Below are positions 1-8,331 of a stretch of 40,706 nt of DNA, piece after piece. Location of the stretch: contig JAJZGH010000006.1 of assembly GCA_021798635.1 (NCBI GenBank), positions 1 to 40,706 on the forward strand, written 5' to 3'. This stretch comes from Planctomycetota bacterium (lineage in GTDB: Bacteria; Planctomycetota; Phycisphaerae; WQYP01). The first letter of the stretch is position 1, and each line of letters opens with the position of its first letter. The position numbers and the translations under genes are program-made. The notes beneath the pieces were generated by a model. It did no database searches. It was not told where the DNA came from and saw only the letters and a list, made by a program, of their open reading frames with translations.

Positions 1-1
1 G

Positions 2-1942
2 ATCGCCGAAAAAAAGCCGCATGATCACGAAGTCGGCCACAGCGATCGCAGCAAAACCCCCATTGAGCCTTACTTAAGTGAACAATGGTTCGTCAAAATG
101 GGCGATGTGCCGGGCGGCATTACCTTAGCGGATGGAACCAAAGCCGACGGACTGGCCCAAGCCGCCATTGACGCTGTGAAATCAGGCCGCGTGAAAATCA
201 CACCGGAACGCTACGCTCAGGGCTATATCGACTGGCTGTCACAGAAACGCGACTGGTGCATCAGCCGGCAACTGTGGTGGGGACACCGGATTCCGGTGTG
301 GAGTTGTGAGGTTCAAGATGAAGCGACCATGAAATTTGCAGTAGAGCAAATCAAGGTGCTCTTGGCGCAGAGGAACCTGACGGGTAGCGCGGAGGTGCGG
401 TATGAGACGAACCCGAGGCTGGCGGAGGCGCGGGGGTCGAACCAAGGGGAGGTGAGTCGGATCAGGATTAACGAGGGTGCCGGGAGGGTCGTGGTGTGTG
501 CAAGGAGCCAAGATGTTCGGTTGGGTGAGTTATCAACGGCATCGGGCCTCGGCTTTATCCGCGACCCCGACGTTCTGGACACCTGGTTCTCATCCGCACT
601 CTGGCCGTTATCCACGCTTGGCTGGCCGCAAAAAGGCACCAGTGATAAACCCGAAGATCAGCTGTTATCTTATTTTTATCCTACCAGCGTCTTATCCACA
701 GCACGGGAAATTCTCACGCTATGGGTGGCGCGCATGGTCATGTTCGGGCTATATCTTCATGGCGATGCGCCCTTCAAACACGTCTACATCCATGCGGTCA
801 TTCAGGATGGCAACGGCAAGCCGATGAAAAAATCGCTGGGTAATGGCGTAGATCCGGTGGATATTGTTGAAAGCCACGGGGCCGATGCGCTGCGATTTAC
901 CCTCGCGTCCATGGCCACGGAAACGCAGGACATCCGCCTGCCGGTGGTGAAGGATAAGGAAAGCGGCAAAAACACCAGTCCGCGCTTTGATGCGGGCCGT
1001 AATTTTGCCAATAAAATTTGGAATGCTTCCCGTTTTATTTTATCCAACATTGAATTAACCATCGTGCCGACGCTGGATGAAGTTATCCAGATATCTGATA
1101 GTAAAGACATCGAAGACCGCTGGATTTTAAGCCGCCTGAATGACACGGCAGCCCAATTGGGAGGCCTGGGCGCTTCACCGGATCGTCCGGGTTTAATTGA
1201 CGAATTCCGCTTTCCAGATGTTTGCTCTGCACTGTACAGCTTTTTCTGGAATGATCTCTGCGATTGGTATCTGGAAATCGCCAAAGCCCGAATCCGCCGG
1301 AAAGATCCGCACGTGCAACGCATTCTGCTGTATGTTTTGCGAAGCAGCCTGGCGTTGCTGCATCCGGTGATGCCGTTTATTACCGAAGCCATCTGGGAAA
1401 AATTACCGGGATCAACTGATCTACTGATGCTCTCGGCATTTCCGCAGGCGGACGCGCGCCTGAATTACCCCGAAGCCGAAGCAAAAATCCAGACGATTCA
1501 ACAAATTACCCGCGCCATTCGGGATATACGCAATCAATACAATGTGGATATGAAACGCACGCTGGAAACCACGATTCAGACGCAGGCCGCCGATGCCGCG
1601 GTGATCTTCGGGGGGGCGGAAATTATTCAAACGCTGGCGAACGCCAAACTCATCGCCGTCGGCTTGGACGCGAAAAAGCCTGAAAACTCTGCCACTGCGG
1701 TGGTGGGTTCCACGCGCATTTTTGTTGCCGATGTCATTGACCGCACCGCGGAGCTTGGCCGTCTGGAAAAGCGCCGATCTGAACTCGACAAACTCATCGC
1801 CTCAAGCAACGCCAAATTGGGCAATGAAGCGTTTGTCGCCAAAGCGCCGCCCGCCGTCGTACAAGGCTTACGTGATCAGCTTCAGCGTCAGGAATCTGAA
1901 CTGGCCACGGTGCAGAACAGCCTCTCGGAATTGCTGCTCTGA
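2..1942 (+). CDS. valS: Valyl-tRNA synthetase, C-terminal part (5' end outside window)
   Basis: Charges tRNA-Val with valine in the cytoplasm (class Ia synthetase). The reading frame is already open at base 2 (the first codons give [21 protein letters not shown]), so the start lies upstream. Visible landmarks are WWGHRIPVW at about 279-299, [22 protein letters not shown] at about 564-629, a KMSKS-loop equivalent written PMKKSLGN near 822-845, the anticodon-binding helical domain, and a C-terminal coiled coil ([17 protein letters not shown]) that contacts tRNA. Between WWGHRIPVW and DPDVLDTW sits an insertion of about 80 residues instead of a short zinc-binding segment. I believe planctomycete ValRS proteins have an extension at this place. 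The insertion uses AGG for arginine and GAG for glutamate, unlike the rest of the gene. Convergent with the next gene, 17 bases apart. Confidence 0.97.
   Translation: MAEKKPHDHEVGHSDRSKTPIEPYLSEQWFVKMGDVPGGITLADGTKADGLAQAAIDAVKSGRVKITPERYAQGYIDWLSQKRDWCISRQLWWGHRIPVWSCEVQDEATMKFAVEQIKVLLAQRNLTGSAEVRYETNPRLAEARGSNQGEVSRIRINEGAGRVVVCARSQDVRLGELSTASGLGFIRDPDVLDTWFSSALWPLSTLGWPQKGTSDKPEDQLLSYFYPTSVLSTAREILTLWVARMVMFGLYLHGDAPFKHVYIHAVIQDGNGKPMKKSLGNGVDPVDIVESHGADALRFTLASMATETQDIRLPVVKDKESGKNTSPRFDAGRNFANKIWNASRFILSNIELTIVPTLDEVIQISDSKDIEDRWILSRLNDTAAQLGGLGASPDRPGLIDEFRFPDVCSALYSFFWNDLCDWYLEIAKARIRRKDPHVQRILLYVLRSSLALLHPVMPFITEAIWEKLPGSTDLLMLSAFPQADARLNYPEAEAKIQTIQQITRAIRDIRNQYNVDMKRTLETTIQTQAADAAVIFGGAEIIQTLANAKLIAVGLDAKKPENSATAVVGSTRIFVADVIDRTAELGRLEKRRSELDKLIASSNAKLGNEAFVAKAPPAVVQGLRDQLQRQESELATVQNSLSELLL
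300..540 (+). other. Codon-shifted in-frame insertion within valS
   Basis: In the valS frame this stretch contains five AGG arginine codons, several CGG codons, and GAG, GTG and GCG in preference to GAA and GCC. The flanking valS sequence uses CGC/CGT and mostly GAA, and I saw no AGG there. The encoded segment ends with a VVVCARS...LGF stretch leading into DPDVLDTW. It replaces the zinc-binding part of the catalytic domain. Boundaries are approximate. A recent recombination or domain replacement is an inference. Confidence 0.6.
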
Positions 1943-1959
1943 ACCTTGAAATGCTTTTC

Positions 1960-2667
1960 TTATTTGTGATACGACAGCAGCAGCAGCATGGTAATCAATG
2001 AAACCAGCGCCATGACAAATGCGCCGTTGACCATCCACGTGTTGCGGCTCTTGGATTTTTCAATCCATTCCTGCACCTGCATTGCCGATGACGCATAACT
2101 GTTGCGCACCTGTTCCAGACAATCCACCGCGTGGTTGTTGGCCGCCTGCAAACGGTCAATCATCATGGAAAACCGATTAAAAGCTTCCACCAGTTGCCGG
2201 TCAATTTCATTACCGGTTTCAATTTGTTCGCGCAGACGCCGCATACATTCGGTGGAATCTTTCCCCACCGCAATACCCGAAAGCGCTTCGTTAATTTTTT
2301 TCTGTTGCTGGGCGTGCATCGCCAGCCGATCGGTCACCACATCCAGCATCTGCGACTGCATTCGGCTGGTTTGCGGTAACGCTTCTACGGCATGGGGCAT
2401 CGCGGTTAAACGCTGGAGCAGTTCCTCCTGCCGCCGGACTTGGCCGTCCAGCAGCCCGCGCAGTTCCTGCACGGTTTCCAATAAGGAATCGTAACTTTGC
2501 TGAAGCTTATAATTGTTGGTTTCCGGTATCGCCGGACCTACGCGCGAAAGCACATCCGGATTGTTGGAATCTACCTCTGACTGCTTGATGGCACCCCACG
2601 CCTGATAGTCCACAATCGTCGGCTGATGCCCGCCAATCGCCCGCTTAAACGCTTCCATCATACCCAT
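1960..2667 (-). CDS. Hypothetical coiled-coil protein with C-terminal membrane anchor
   Basis: 235 residues, not recognised. Residues from about 45 to 205 are rich in Q, E, L and R with heptad-like spacing (for example SLLETVQELRGLLDGQVRRQ), so a long coiled coil is likely. The C-terminus has one hydrophobic segment (MVNGAFVMALVSLITMLLLL) followed by SYHK, giving a tail-anchored layout with the coiled coil probably cytoplasmic. The start at 2667 was chosen over a longer reading frame from 2700. An AGGAG lies 9 bases before it, and a TATAAT box at 2703-2708 would put the transcript start about 30 bases upstream, leaving no room for the longer version. It has its own promoter although it follows the lipoprotein gene on the same strand. 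Confidence 0.75.
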   Translation of the reverse strand: MGMMEAFKRAIGGHQPTIVDYQAWGAIKQSEVDSNNPDVLSRVGPAIPETNNYKLQQSYDSLLETVQELRGLLDGQVRRQEELLQRLTAMPHAVEALPQTSRMQSQMLDVVTDRLAMHAQQQKKINEALSGIAVGKDSTECMRRLREQIETGNEIDRQLVEAFNRFSMMIDRLQAANNHAVDCLEQVRNSYASSAMQVQEWIEKSKSRNTWMVNGAFVMALVSLITMLLLLSYHK

Positions 2668-2702
2668 GTGTAAGAACTCCTGCCTGTCCCTTTGTTCCAT
2701 CT

Positions 2703-2708
2703 ATTATA
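2703..2708 (-). promoter_or_regulatory. -10 box (TATAAT) for the coiled-coil gene
   Basis: A perfect TATAAT on the minus strand, about 36 bases before the chosen ATG at 2667. No convincing -35 box lies at 17 bases (TATCAG is found there). It supports the shorter start of the downstream gene. Confidence 0.4.
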
Positions 2709-2741
2709 GCAACGCGGGAACCGCTCTGATAATGCCAGGCA

Positions 2742-3461
2742 TTACTTATTGGTGCTTGCCGGCGTGGCAGAGGGCATGGTCATGGGCATGTTATCAGACT
2801 TCTTTGCCTTACCCGTTTGGGTGGCGGCAGCAGGCTTTTTCATTCCCATTGCCGCCTTTTTCGCCGGCATGGTGGCCGGGGCGGGCATTTCCGGCTTTAC
2901 ATTCTGGCCGATAGGCAAATCCACCGATTCGCATAACAGCACCAGGCCCAGCTTATTGTTATCCCAGTGGTCGTATTGATGATAAACCTGCGTTTTGCCG
3001 TTCGCACGAATCTGCAACGTCATGGCATTGCGCTGATAATTATCCACCGGGCTGTTCCAATAGTGCCAGGTAAAGGCATTGTTCAGCAGACGGTGCCGCG
3101 TAATTTCATTCCACATCGCCTGTAGCTGGTCATGCGTCAGCGGGGTATCCACCTGATCCTGTGAGGCAATGTGGTTCTTATAATCGGCAAAGGTTGTATA
3201 CGTGCTGCGGCTCATCATGTCCTGGGCGGAAATAACCTGATGCACATGTTGCCGACTGAAGTAGGTGTCCGTATTGCGATCAATAACAATCGACAGGTCC
3301 GCCGGATAGGGCGTCACCACCAGCGGCTTACGGGCCGCAAACGGGTTATTGGTCACCGCACCGCAACCCGCCAGGCTCAACGCCCCGCTTACGGTCAGCA
3401 GCATCACAAGGGTCAAAACAATTTTCCTAAGATCGAGTCGGCTGGTCCAAGTTGGACGCAT
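2742..3461 (-). CDS. Putative lipoprotein of unknown function
   Basis: 239 residues. The N-terminus is a lipoprotein signal peptide: basic MRPTWTSRLDLRK, a hydrophobic core (IVLTLVMLLTVSGALS) and lipobox LAGC, so the mature protein is predicted to be lipidated on cysteine and exported. The body has no family I recognise. It contains a region that may fold as a beta-rich domain (YPADLSIVIDRNTDTYFSRQ onward). The last 50 residues are low complexity, rich in M, P, A, K and T (MPAPATMPAKKAAMGMKKPA). The longer frame from 3569 is rejected because its first 36 residues precede the signal peptide. The start at 3461 has AAAGGA 8-9 bases upstream and a promoter at 3503-3531 that lies inside the longer frame. 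Confidence 0.75.
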   Translation of the reverse strand: MRPTWTSRLDLRKIVLTLVMLLTVSGALSLAGCGAVTNNPFAARKPLVVTPYPADLSIVIDRNTDTYFSRQHVHQVISAQDMMSRSTYTTFADYKNHIASQDQVDTPLTHDQLQAMWNEITRHRLLNNAFTWHYWNSPVDNYQRNAMTLQIRANGKTQVYHQYDHWDNNKLGLVLLCESVDLPIGQNVKPEMPAPATMPAKKAAMGMKKPAAATQTGKAKKSDNMPMTMPSATPASTNK

Positions 3462-3502
3462 AGCGGAATCCTTTCGCCAAACAACGGGTCTAATGCAGCA
3501 GT

Positions 3503-3531
3503 AGTATAACGCCAAACCCCTTATATGCGAA
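3503..3531 (-). promoter_or_regulatory. Sigma70-like promoter for the lipoprotein gene
   Basis: On the minus strand TTCGCA (3526-3531, 4/6 match) is separated by 17 bases from TATACT (3503-3508, 5/6 match), about 42 bases upstream of the ATG at 3461. The position supports the shorter start. Confidence 0.45.
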
Positions 3532-3610
3532 AGTGCGTCGCGGTCCTGCGTCGCGGCCCTGCATTCCATGATCCGGCATATCCGCTACAATCAGGATTAA
3601 ATGGCGGCCA

Positions 3611-3627
3611 TTACTCGGACAGGCTCC
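3611..3627 (-). repeat. 17-bp dispersed repeat, copy 1
   Basis: On the minus strand this reads GGAGCCTGTCCGAGTAA. An identical copy lies at 9175-9191 on the plus strand, a copy with two mismatches at 32348-32364, and a diverged one at 10712-10728. This copy sits in the gap upstream of the small gene at 3661. Confidence 0.7.
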
Positions 3628-3660
3628 AAGGCTCCGTCAGACTCTTAAAGGAGTTCAAAC

Positions 3661-3906
3661 ATGCAGATGTCACAATCCTCGCAGGGAAATCTAACCGCCC
3701 CAGAGGTTCTCGATGCCTATTTTCTGGAAGCCCGCGCCCGGCTTATTGAATTGGCGGCCACCCTGGATCGCATTGATCGTGCGGCGGGAAGTCAGGCTGT
3801 GCAATCGGATGCCCGGCTGAACTTTATCCACGATTCCCTGCAGATACTGCAACGCACCCAGCCGGGCCGCGCCAAGGCAGTTCAGGAACTTTACTCACTG
3901 AAATAA
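3661..3906 (+). CDS. Small hypothetical protein preceding a TatD-like hydrolase
   Basis: 81 residues, soluble, mostly helical in appearance (VLDAYFLEARARLIELAATL), no cysteine, no signal peptide. Not recognised. The start has a strong Shine-Dalgarno (AAAGGAG, about 7 bases before ATG). The TatD-like gene starts 24 bases after the stop, so the two are probably co-transcribed and this protein may act with that hydrolase. A link to the ebo gene cluster of other bacteria is possible only through its neighbour. Confidence 0.75.
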   Translation: MQMSQSSQGNLTAPEVLDAYFLEARARLIELAATLDRIDRAAGSQAVQSDARLNFIHDSLQILQRTQPGRAKAVQELYSLK

Positions 3907-3930
3907 ATTTTCACGCGGAGCCTCTGGATC

Positions 3931-4785
3931 ATGTTTTTTATTGACCCCCATATACACATGGTTTCCCGCACAATGGCGGATTATGAAATGCTGGCGCTAT
4001 CCGGTGTGGTGGCCGTCAGCGAGCCGGCGTTTTGGGCCGGCTTCGATCGTTCACCCGCTGGTTTTATTGACTATTTCCGGCAACTCACTGAATTTGAACC
4101 GCGACGGGCGGCCCAGTTTGGTATCCAGCACTATTCCTGGATTTGCCTGAACCCCAAGGAGGCGCAGGACCTGGGCAAAGCCCGCGAAGTGCTGGCGGAA
4201 ATTCCCAAATTTTTATCCTGCCCCAGCGTGCTGGGCATCGGAGAAATCGGCCTGAATAAAAACACGCCCAATGAAGCCAAAGTGTTTCAGCAGCACGTGC
4301 AGATCGCCATTGATTGTGCACGCCAAGATAATACCGGTGCCAAGCACACCCTGATTCTCATCCACACCCCGCACCTGGAAGACAAACTCAAAGGCACACG
4401 CATGATTCTGGAAATGCTGCGCGATTTTGGCTCGGCCATTGATCCCGCCCGCATCCTGATTGATCACGTGGAGGAACACACCATCGAACTGGTGAAAGAC
4501 GCGGGCTACTGGGCCGGCATGACCATTTATCCCATCAGCAAAGCCACACCCGCCCGTGCTGTGGACATGATTGAAATGTACGGCCCCCAACGGCTATGCG
4601 TCAACGCCGCCGCCGACTGGGGAATCAGCGATCCCTTAAACACCCACCGCACCGTGCTGGAAGCGCAGCGCCGCGGACATCAACTGCCGGAACTGTTAAA
4701 AGTATTTCATAACAACCCCGCAGAATTTTTCGGCCAGAATCCAAAGTTTACGGTGAAACCCCTCACGGTGCAGCCGGCCGCATGA
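3931..4785 (+). CDS. TatD-family metal-dependent hydrolase (EboB-like)
   Basis: 284 residues, amidohydrolase TIM-barrel fold. The N-terminal metal motif is DPHIH (residues 5-9), a glutamate follows in the VLGIGEIGLN segment, a histidine in LILIHTPH, another in ILIDHVEEHT, and a late aspartate in AADWGISDP. This is the metal-ligand order of TatD/PHP-like hydrolases. The phrasing (MADYEMLALSGVVAVSEPAFW, QFGIQHYSWICLNPKEA) resembles, from memory, the TatD-type enzymes of the cyanobacterial ebo cluster (EboB) more than DNA-repair TatD. The substrate is unknown. No other ebo genes (UbiA-like, AroB-like) are in the window. GGAG lies about 10 bases before the ATG. Confidence 0.85.
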   Translation: MFFIDPHIHMVSRTMADYEMLALSGVVAVSEPAFWAGFDRSPAGFIDYFRQLTEFEPRRAAQFGIQHYSWICLNPKEAQDLGKAREVLAEIPKFLSCPSVLGIGEIGLNKNTPNEAKVFQQHVQIAIDCARQDNTGAKHTLILIHTPHLEDKLKGTRMILEMLRDFGSAIDPARILIDHVEEHTIELVKDAGYWAGMTIYPISKATPARAVDMIEMYGPQRLCVNAAADWGISDPLNTHRTVLEAQRRGHQLPELLKVFHNNPAEFFGQNPKFTVKPLTVQPAA

Positions 4786-4916
4786 AGCCTCGCGGTCAGG
4801 TGAGGCTCGGTGCGGACGCCCCGGTGGAACCGCCATAGCCGCGGGGGTAGTCTTGCGGTATGCTTCCATAAAGAGGAATTGCAGCGGTAGATGTTTTAGG
4901 TGCAGGATAAGTAGCA

Positions 4917-6137
4917 ATGAGTAATGCGCTTGACCATATTACGATAAGGGGGTTCAAGTCCATCCGCGAACTGGATATTGACCTTCGCCCGCTGAATGTG
5001 CTCATTGGGTCCAACGGGGCTGGCAAGAGCAACTTCGTAGGCTTTTTTCGGTTTATTCAGGAAATGGCCGCGAAAAAATTGGAGTTAGCCGTGGCCAAGC
5101 ATGGCGGTGCCGATGCAATCCTGCATTTTGGAGCCAAGGTCACACGGCAACTCGACACTGAACTATCCTTTCAAAATAACGGCTACAGAGTCAGGTTTGT
5201 TCCCGTAGCCGAAAATAAGTTGTTTATCGCCGCAGAGGAAGTGGGCGACGCTATACAATGGGGTCCAAATGCCCCCTCGCCGAACGCGGTCAAGTATAGT
5301 TTCAGAGAGCCTATTTCGTCGTCCACGCCCAGCCGCCAGGAATCCATGTTGCAGCAAATTCCCCAATCGCTAGCGAGGCATAATCCGGCCCATCGCGCCC
5401 TTGAATTTGTGTCCGGCCTGGTAGTCTACCATTTTAGCGATACGAGTGAATTTGCCGGAATGCGGCAGCAGAAAGCGATTAACGACAACGAGTTCCTCCG
5501 GCAGGATGCCGAAAATCTCGCGGCATTTTTGTTCATGCTCCAGAAAACCAGCCCGGCAGCCTACGAGCAGATTCGTGATGCTGTCCGACTGGCGGCTCCA
5601 TTCTTCGATGATTTCAAGCTGCGCCCCGTTACGGCAAACCCGGAATTGATCCAATTGGAATGGACGCAGGTCGGATCGGATTATCCATTTCGGCCCAGCC
5701 AATTTTCCGACGGCACGCTGCGTTTTATCTGCCTGGCCACCGCGCTACTGCAGCCCAATCCGCCGGCTACCATGCTGTTTGATGAGCCGGAACTGGGACT
5801 GCATCCCTACGCCGTGACGCTGCTGGCCAGCCTGTTCAAGCGAGCTGCCAAAAGTGGCGGCCAGGTGATCGCCTGCACCCAATCGGCAGCGCTCCTGAAT
5901 GAATTTGAACCGGAGGATGTAATTGTCGTAGATCGCCAGGACGGCCAATCGACATTCCATCGCCTGGACAAGGCAGAACTTTCCGAATGGCTGGAAGATT
6001 ATGGACTGGGCGAGCTTTGGCAGAAAAATATCTTCGGCGGAAGGCCGCACGGGGAGCTGGGGAATGGGCCTCCGGGCTCGGATGCACTGCCGCCGAAGGT
6101 GCCCAATAGCACGCCGCCGGAGGGTGACATTCCATGA
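4917..6137 (+). CDS. AAA_21/OLD-type ATPase, component of a candidate defence pair
   Basis: 406 residues, ABC/SMC-like ATPase. Walker A GSNGAGKS is at residues 31-38, a signature-like FSDGTLRF near 263-270, and Walker B MLFDEPELGLHP at 285-296, followed by a D-loop region and QVIACTQSAALLNEF. The insert between the Walker motifs is shorter than in SMC proteins, as expected for the COG4637 type. The last 30 residues are a Gly/Pro-rich tail. The stop overlaps the start of the DUF4276 gene (ATGA at 6134-6137), so translation is coupled. ATPase plus Toprim-like partner pairs (OLD, PARIS, Gabija logic) sense phage and trigger a nuclease. By analogy this protein would be the sensor/ATPase. The function is inferred. 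Confidence 0.88.
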   Translation: MSNALDHITIRGFKSIRELDIDLRPLNVLIGSNGAGKSNFVGFFRFIQEMAAKKLELAVAKHGGADAILHFGAKVTRQLDTELSFQNNGYRVRFVPVAENKLFIAAEEVGDAIQWGPNAPSPNAVKYSFREPISSSTPSRQESMLQQIPQSLARHNPAHRALEFVSGLVVYHFSDTSEFAGMRQQKAINDNEFLRQDAENLAAFLFMLQKTSPAAYEQIRDAVRLAAPFFDDFKLRPVTANPELIQLEWTQVGSDYPFRPSQFSDGTLRFICLATALLQPNPPATMLFDEPELGLHPYAVTLLASLFKRAAKSGGQVIACTQSAALLNEFEPEDVIVVDRQDGQSTFHRLDKAELSEWLEDYGLGELWQKNIFGGRPHGELGNGPPGSDALPPKVPNSTPPEGDIP

Positions 6138-6790
6138 GGCGGGTTCACGTAGTTGTTGAAGGACTCACCGAAGAAACATTTGTCAACGATGTGCTCGCAC
6201 CAGCGCTTGGCTGGCGGGGTGTGTACCTGACACCGTGCTGTCTGGGCAGGCCCGGCCATCGAGGCGGCAACGTGACTTATGGCCGCGTAGAAAGTCACGT
6301 GGTCAAATTACTCAGACAGGATAAAGGCGCCTATTGCACCACGCTCTTCGACCTTTACGGTTTGGGGGACGGCTTTTCCGGGAACACGCCTGTCCCCAAG
6401 GATGCCTGCAGGGCAACGCAAATAGAACGCGGGCTGATGGCCGCTATTATTGCCGCGCACGGCGATGATCTGCGTGCTGACATTCGATTTATCCCGTATA
6501 TCCAGAAGTATGAGTTTGAAGGCCTGCTTTTCAGCGATCCAGAGAAGTTAGCGCACGCTATTTCGCAACCGCAACTGCAGAGCGAATTCCAAAGCAATCG
6601 TGGGAAAGGTACGCCGGAAGATATCAACGACAGTCCTCAGACGGCACCTTCAAAACGCATACTTCGAATCTATCCGCCTTACGAGAAACCATTTGACGGC
6701 GTGCTGGCGGCCAAGGCAATTGGCCTTGCAGTTATTCGCCGCGAATGCCCACGATTCAACGCGTGGATTGAACGACTTGAGGCCTTATGA
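6134..6790 (+). CDS. DUF4276 family protein (Toprim-like), partner of the ATPase
   Basis: 218 residues. The N-terminus VHVVVEGLTEETFV (E9, E13, E14) matches the VEGxTE opening of DUF4276, a family related to Toprim/OLD nuclease domains. A second acidic block is TLFDLYGLGDGF near residues 74-85 and a third is YEFEGLLFSDPE near 126-137. These are the positions expected for Toprim-type metal ligands. Coupled to the upstream ATPase by a 4-base overlap. The usual assumption for such pairs is that this is the effector, perhaps a metal-dependent nuclease. Nuclease activity is not shown by the sequence alone. A GC-rich hairpin lies 75 bases after the stop. Confidence 0.88.
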   Translation: MRRVHVVVEGLTEETFVNDVLAPALGWRGVYLTPCCLGRPGHRGGNVTYGRVESHVVKLLRQDKGAYCTTLFDLYGLGDGFSGNTPVPKDACRATQIERGLMAAIIAAHGDDLRADIRFIPYIQKYEFEGLLFSDPEKLAHAISQPQLQSEFQSNRGKGTPEDINDSPQTAPSKRILRIYPPYEKPFDGVLAAKAIGLAVIRRECPRFNAWIERLEAL

Positions 6791-6865
6791 AGGGGGAGAG
6801 CAAAAACGCCAGCGATAGGCCGTAATTCGGCAGTTCGCTGACAGCTCCGCCACCCCTTCACAAAG

Positions 6866-6884
6866 CCGCCGGCTCTGCCGGTGG
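6866..6884. terminator. GC-rich hairpin between convergent genes
   Basis: An 8-bp stem (CCGCCGGC with GCCGGTGG, one G-U pair) closes a 3-base TCT loop. It lies between the 3' ends of the DUF4276 gene and the minus-strand lipoprotein gene, so it could end both transcripts. It has no T-run. The same hairpin recurs at 8503-8521, so it may equally be a dispersed repeat. Confidence 0.5.
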
Positions 6885-6916
6885 TATCGCTTTCGATTGC
6901 AGCGCGGGGCAAAAAT

Positions 6917-7579
6917 TTATTTCGCTGCCGTGCCCATAGGTAACGCTTTTATTTTAATAACCCTTTGCGTGGTAAATATCTGCCCCGTCAATGCGTCCTG
7001 AAAAGTCAGATGAAATGTGATGCTGTGATTCACCGGAGGCTTTTTCCAGGGACAGTTAAAGCAGAACTCATTGAGACCGAAACTTCCATACCACAATTTT
7101 TTTGCCTGCCGGGGCGTAAAAACCCAGCGTCCGATGCGCTGCGAACCATGCGCTATACCCAGGTCAAAGGCTTCGATGGTAAAGGTTCCCGTGGCAGGTA
7201 ATACCAGATTTCCCGGCATCAGCGTGCGAACAAAGACGCGAAAGCCGTTCAAGACTTTGGCGTTTTTCAAGTGGGCGGCGGCGGTGTCGGCTGTGACCTG
7301 CACTGAACTGACCGTAAAAAGTTCTGATAAGCGTTGGGGTGCCAGCGTGGCAATGCGCACGGTGTGGGCGGCCAACTGCGCCTTCAGGTTGGCAATGGTG
7401 CGGTTTTGCTGATGGAGCGTGGACTCCAACGCGGTATTTTTATTTTGCAGCACCACATTCTGCTTATAGAGCGGTGCGTTGCTTTTGTAGTTGGCGCAGC
7501 CGCCGGCACCAAAAATAAACAGGCCGCATCCCAGAAGGGTTCCCGCCCACCGGCCCGGGAATGTAAAAATAGATCGCAT
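6917..7579 (-). CDS. Putative lipoprotein with short coiled coil
   Basis: 220 residues. Signal peptide MRSIFTFPGRWAGTLLGC...FGAGGC ends in a lipobox-like GAGGC, predicting an exported lipoprotein. A short coiled coil follows (NVVLQNKNTALESTLHQQN), then a beta-rich domain of about 140 residues with no family I know. The chosen start is at 7579. A longer version from 7606 begins only 2 bases after the clpP stop codon and would add nine residues ahead of the signal peptide. Shine-Dalgarno support is weak for both (GGATT and GGATC). It is the second gene of a clpP transcript. Confidence 0.72.
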   Translation of the reverse strand: MRSIFTFPGRWAGTLLGCGLFIFGAGGCANYKSNAPLYKQNVVLQNKNTALESTLHQQNRTIANLKAQLAAHTVRIATLAPQRLSELFTVSSVQVTADTAAAHLKNAKVLNGFRVFVRTLMPGNLVLPATGTFTIEAFDLGIAHGSQRIGRWVFTPRQAKKLWYGSFGLNEFCFNCPWKKPPVNHSITFHLTFQDALTGQIFTTQRVIKIKALPMGTAAK

Positions 7580-7608
7580 GATTGAATCCACTATCAGGTG
7601 CCGCATGG

Positions 7609-8331
7609 TTATTGATCCGGCGATTCCGTGTCCGCACTTGGCGGAGCAAGGTCGCCACCGCGACTTGGTGCGGTCGGTTCGATCATCCGGGTAAGTTTTT
7701 TATCCACCACGCCATACGCGATGGCTTCTTCCGCTTCCAGCCACAGGTTGCGGTCGCAATCACGATGAATTTTATCAACGGTCTGTCCGGAATGCTCGGC
7801 GAGAATTTCATACATTCGCTGGCGCAGGCGAATCATTTCCTTGGCTTCAATGGCCAAGTCCGTGGCCGTGCCCTGCATGACCCCGCCGATCAGCGGCTGG
7901 TGAATCATCACGCGGCTATTGGGCAGCGCATACCGTTTGCCTTTTTTGCCGGCTGCCAGAAGCCAGGCACCCATACTGGCGGCCAGGCCCACACAGGTTG
8001 TGGATACATCACACCGCAAAAACTGAATCGTGTCATAAATCGCCAGACCGGCCGTCACTGATCCGCCGGGGCTGTTGATGTAAAAATTAATATCGGTTTT
8101 GGAATCTTCATTGGAGAGAAACAGGAGCTGGGCAATAACCAGATTGGCAATTTCATCATCAATGGGGCCGGCGAGGAAAATAATGCGATCCCGCAGCAGG
8201 CGCGAAAAAATATCGTAAGAGCGTTCGCCGCGACCGCTTTTTTCCACGACGATCGGCACGAGGTTATTGGCCGAAGGCTCATTTTGCAAGGTTTGCCGCA
8301 CCACTGAAGCGGGATCACTGGAAAATTTCAT
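7609..8331 (-). CDS. clpP: ATP-dependent Clp protease proteolytic subunit
   Basis: 240 residues. Serine peptidase that forms a tetradecameric barrel and degrades proteins fed by ClpX or ClpA/C ATPases. The catalytic triad is visible: Ser119 in [10 protein letters not shown], His144 in MIHQPL, and Asp193 in [12 protein letters not shown]. The [17 protein letters not shown] oxyanion region is intact. The residue before AASM is Leu where Gln is usual (GQAASM). The protein carries a 35-residue N-terminal extension before the conserved [15 protein letters not shown] and a 25-residue C-terminal tail. AAGGAG lies 8 bases before ATG. No clpX or tig is adjacent; instead a lipoprotein gene follows almost without a gap. 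Confidence 0.97.
   Translation of the reverse strand: MKFSSDPASVVRQTLQNEPSANNLVPIVVEKSGRGERSYDIFSRLLRDRIIFLAGPIDDEIANLVIAQLLFLSNEDSKTDINFYINSPGGSVTAGLAIYDTIQFLRCDVSTTCVGLAASMGAWLLAAGKKGKRYALPNSRVMIHQPLIGGVMQGTATDLAIEAKEMIRLRQRMYEILAEHSGQTVDKIHRDCDRNLWLEAEEAIAYGVVDKKLTRMIEPTAPSRGGDLAPPSADTESPDQ

Noticed and set aside
802..1392. A 196-codon minus-strand frame inside valS
   Set aside because: It lies opposite the KMSKS-loop and anticodon-binding domain of valS and is a shadow.
6866..6884. A classical intrinsic terminator
   Set aside because: The hairpin has no following T-run and recurs at 8503-8521 away from gene ends, so it is listed only as a possible terminator.
7582..8061. A 159-codon plus-strand frame opposite clpP
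   Set aside because: clpP has the full catalytic triad and a good ribosome-binding site; the opposite frame shows no motif.
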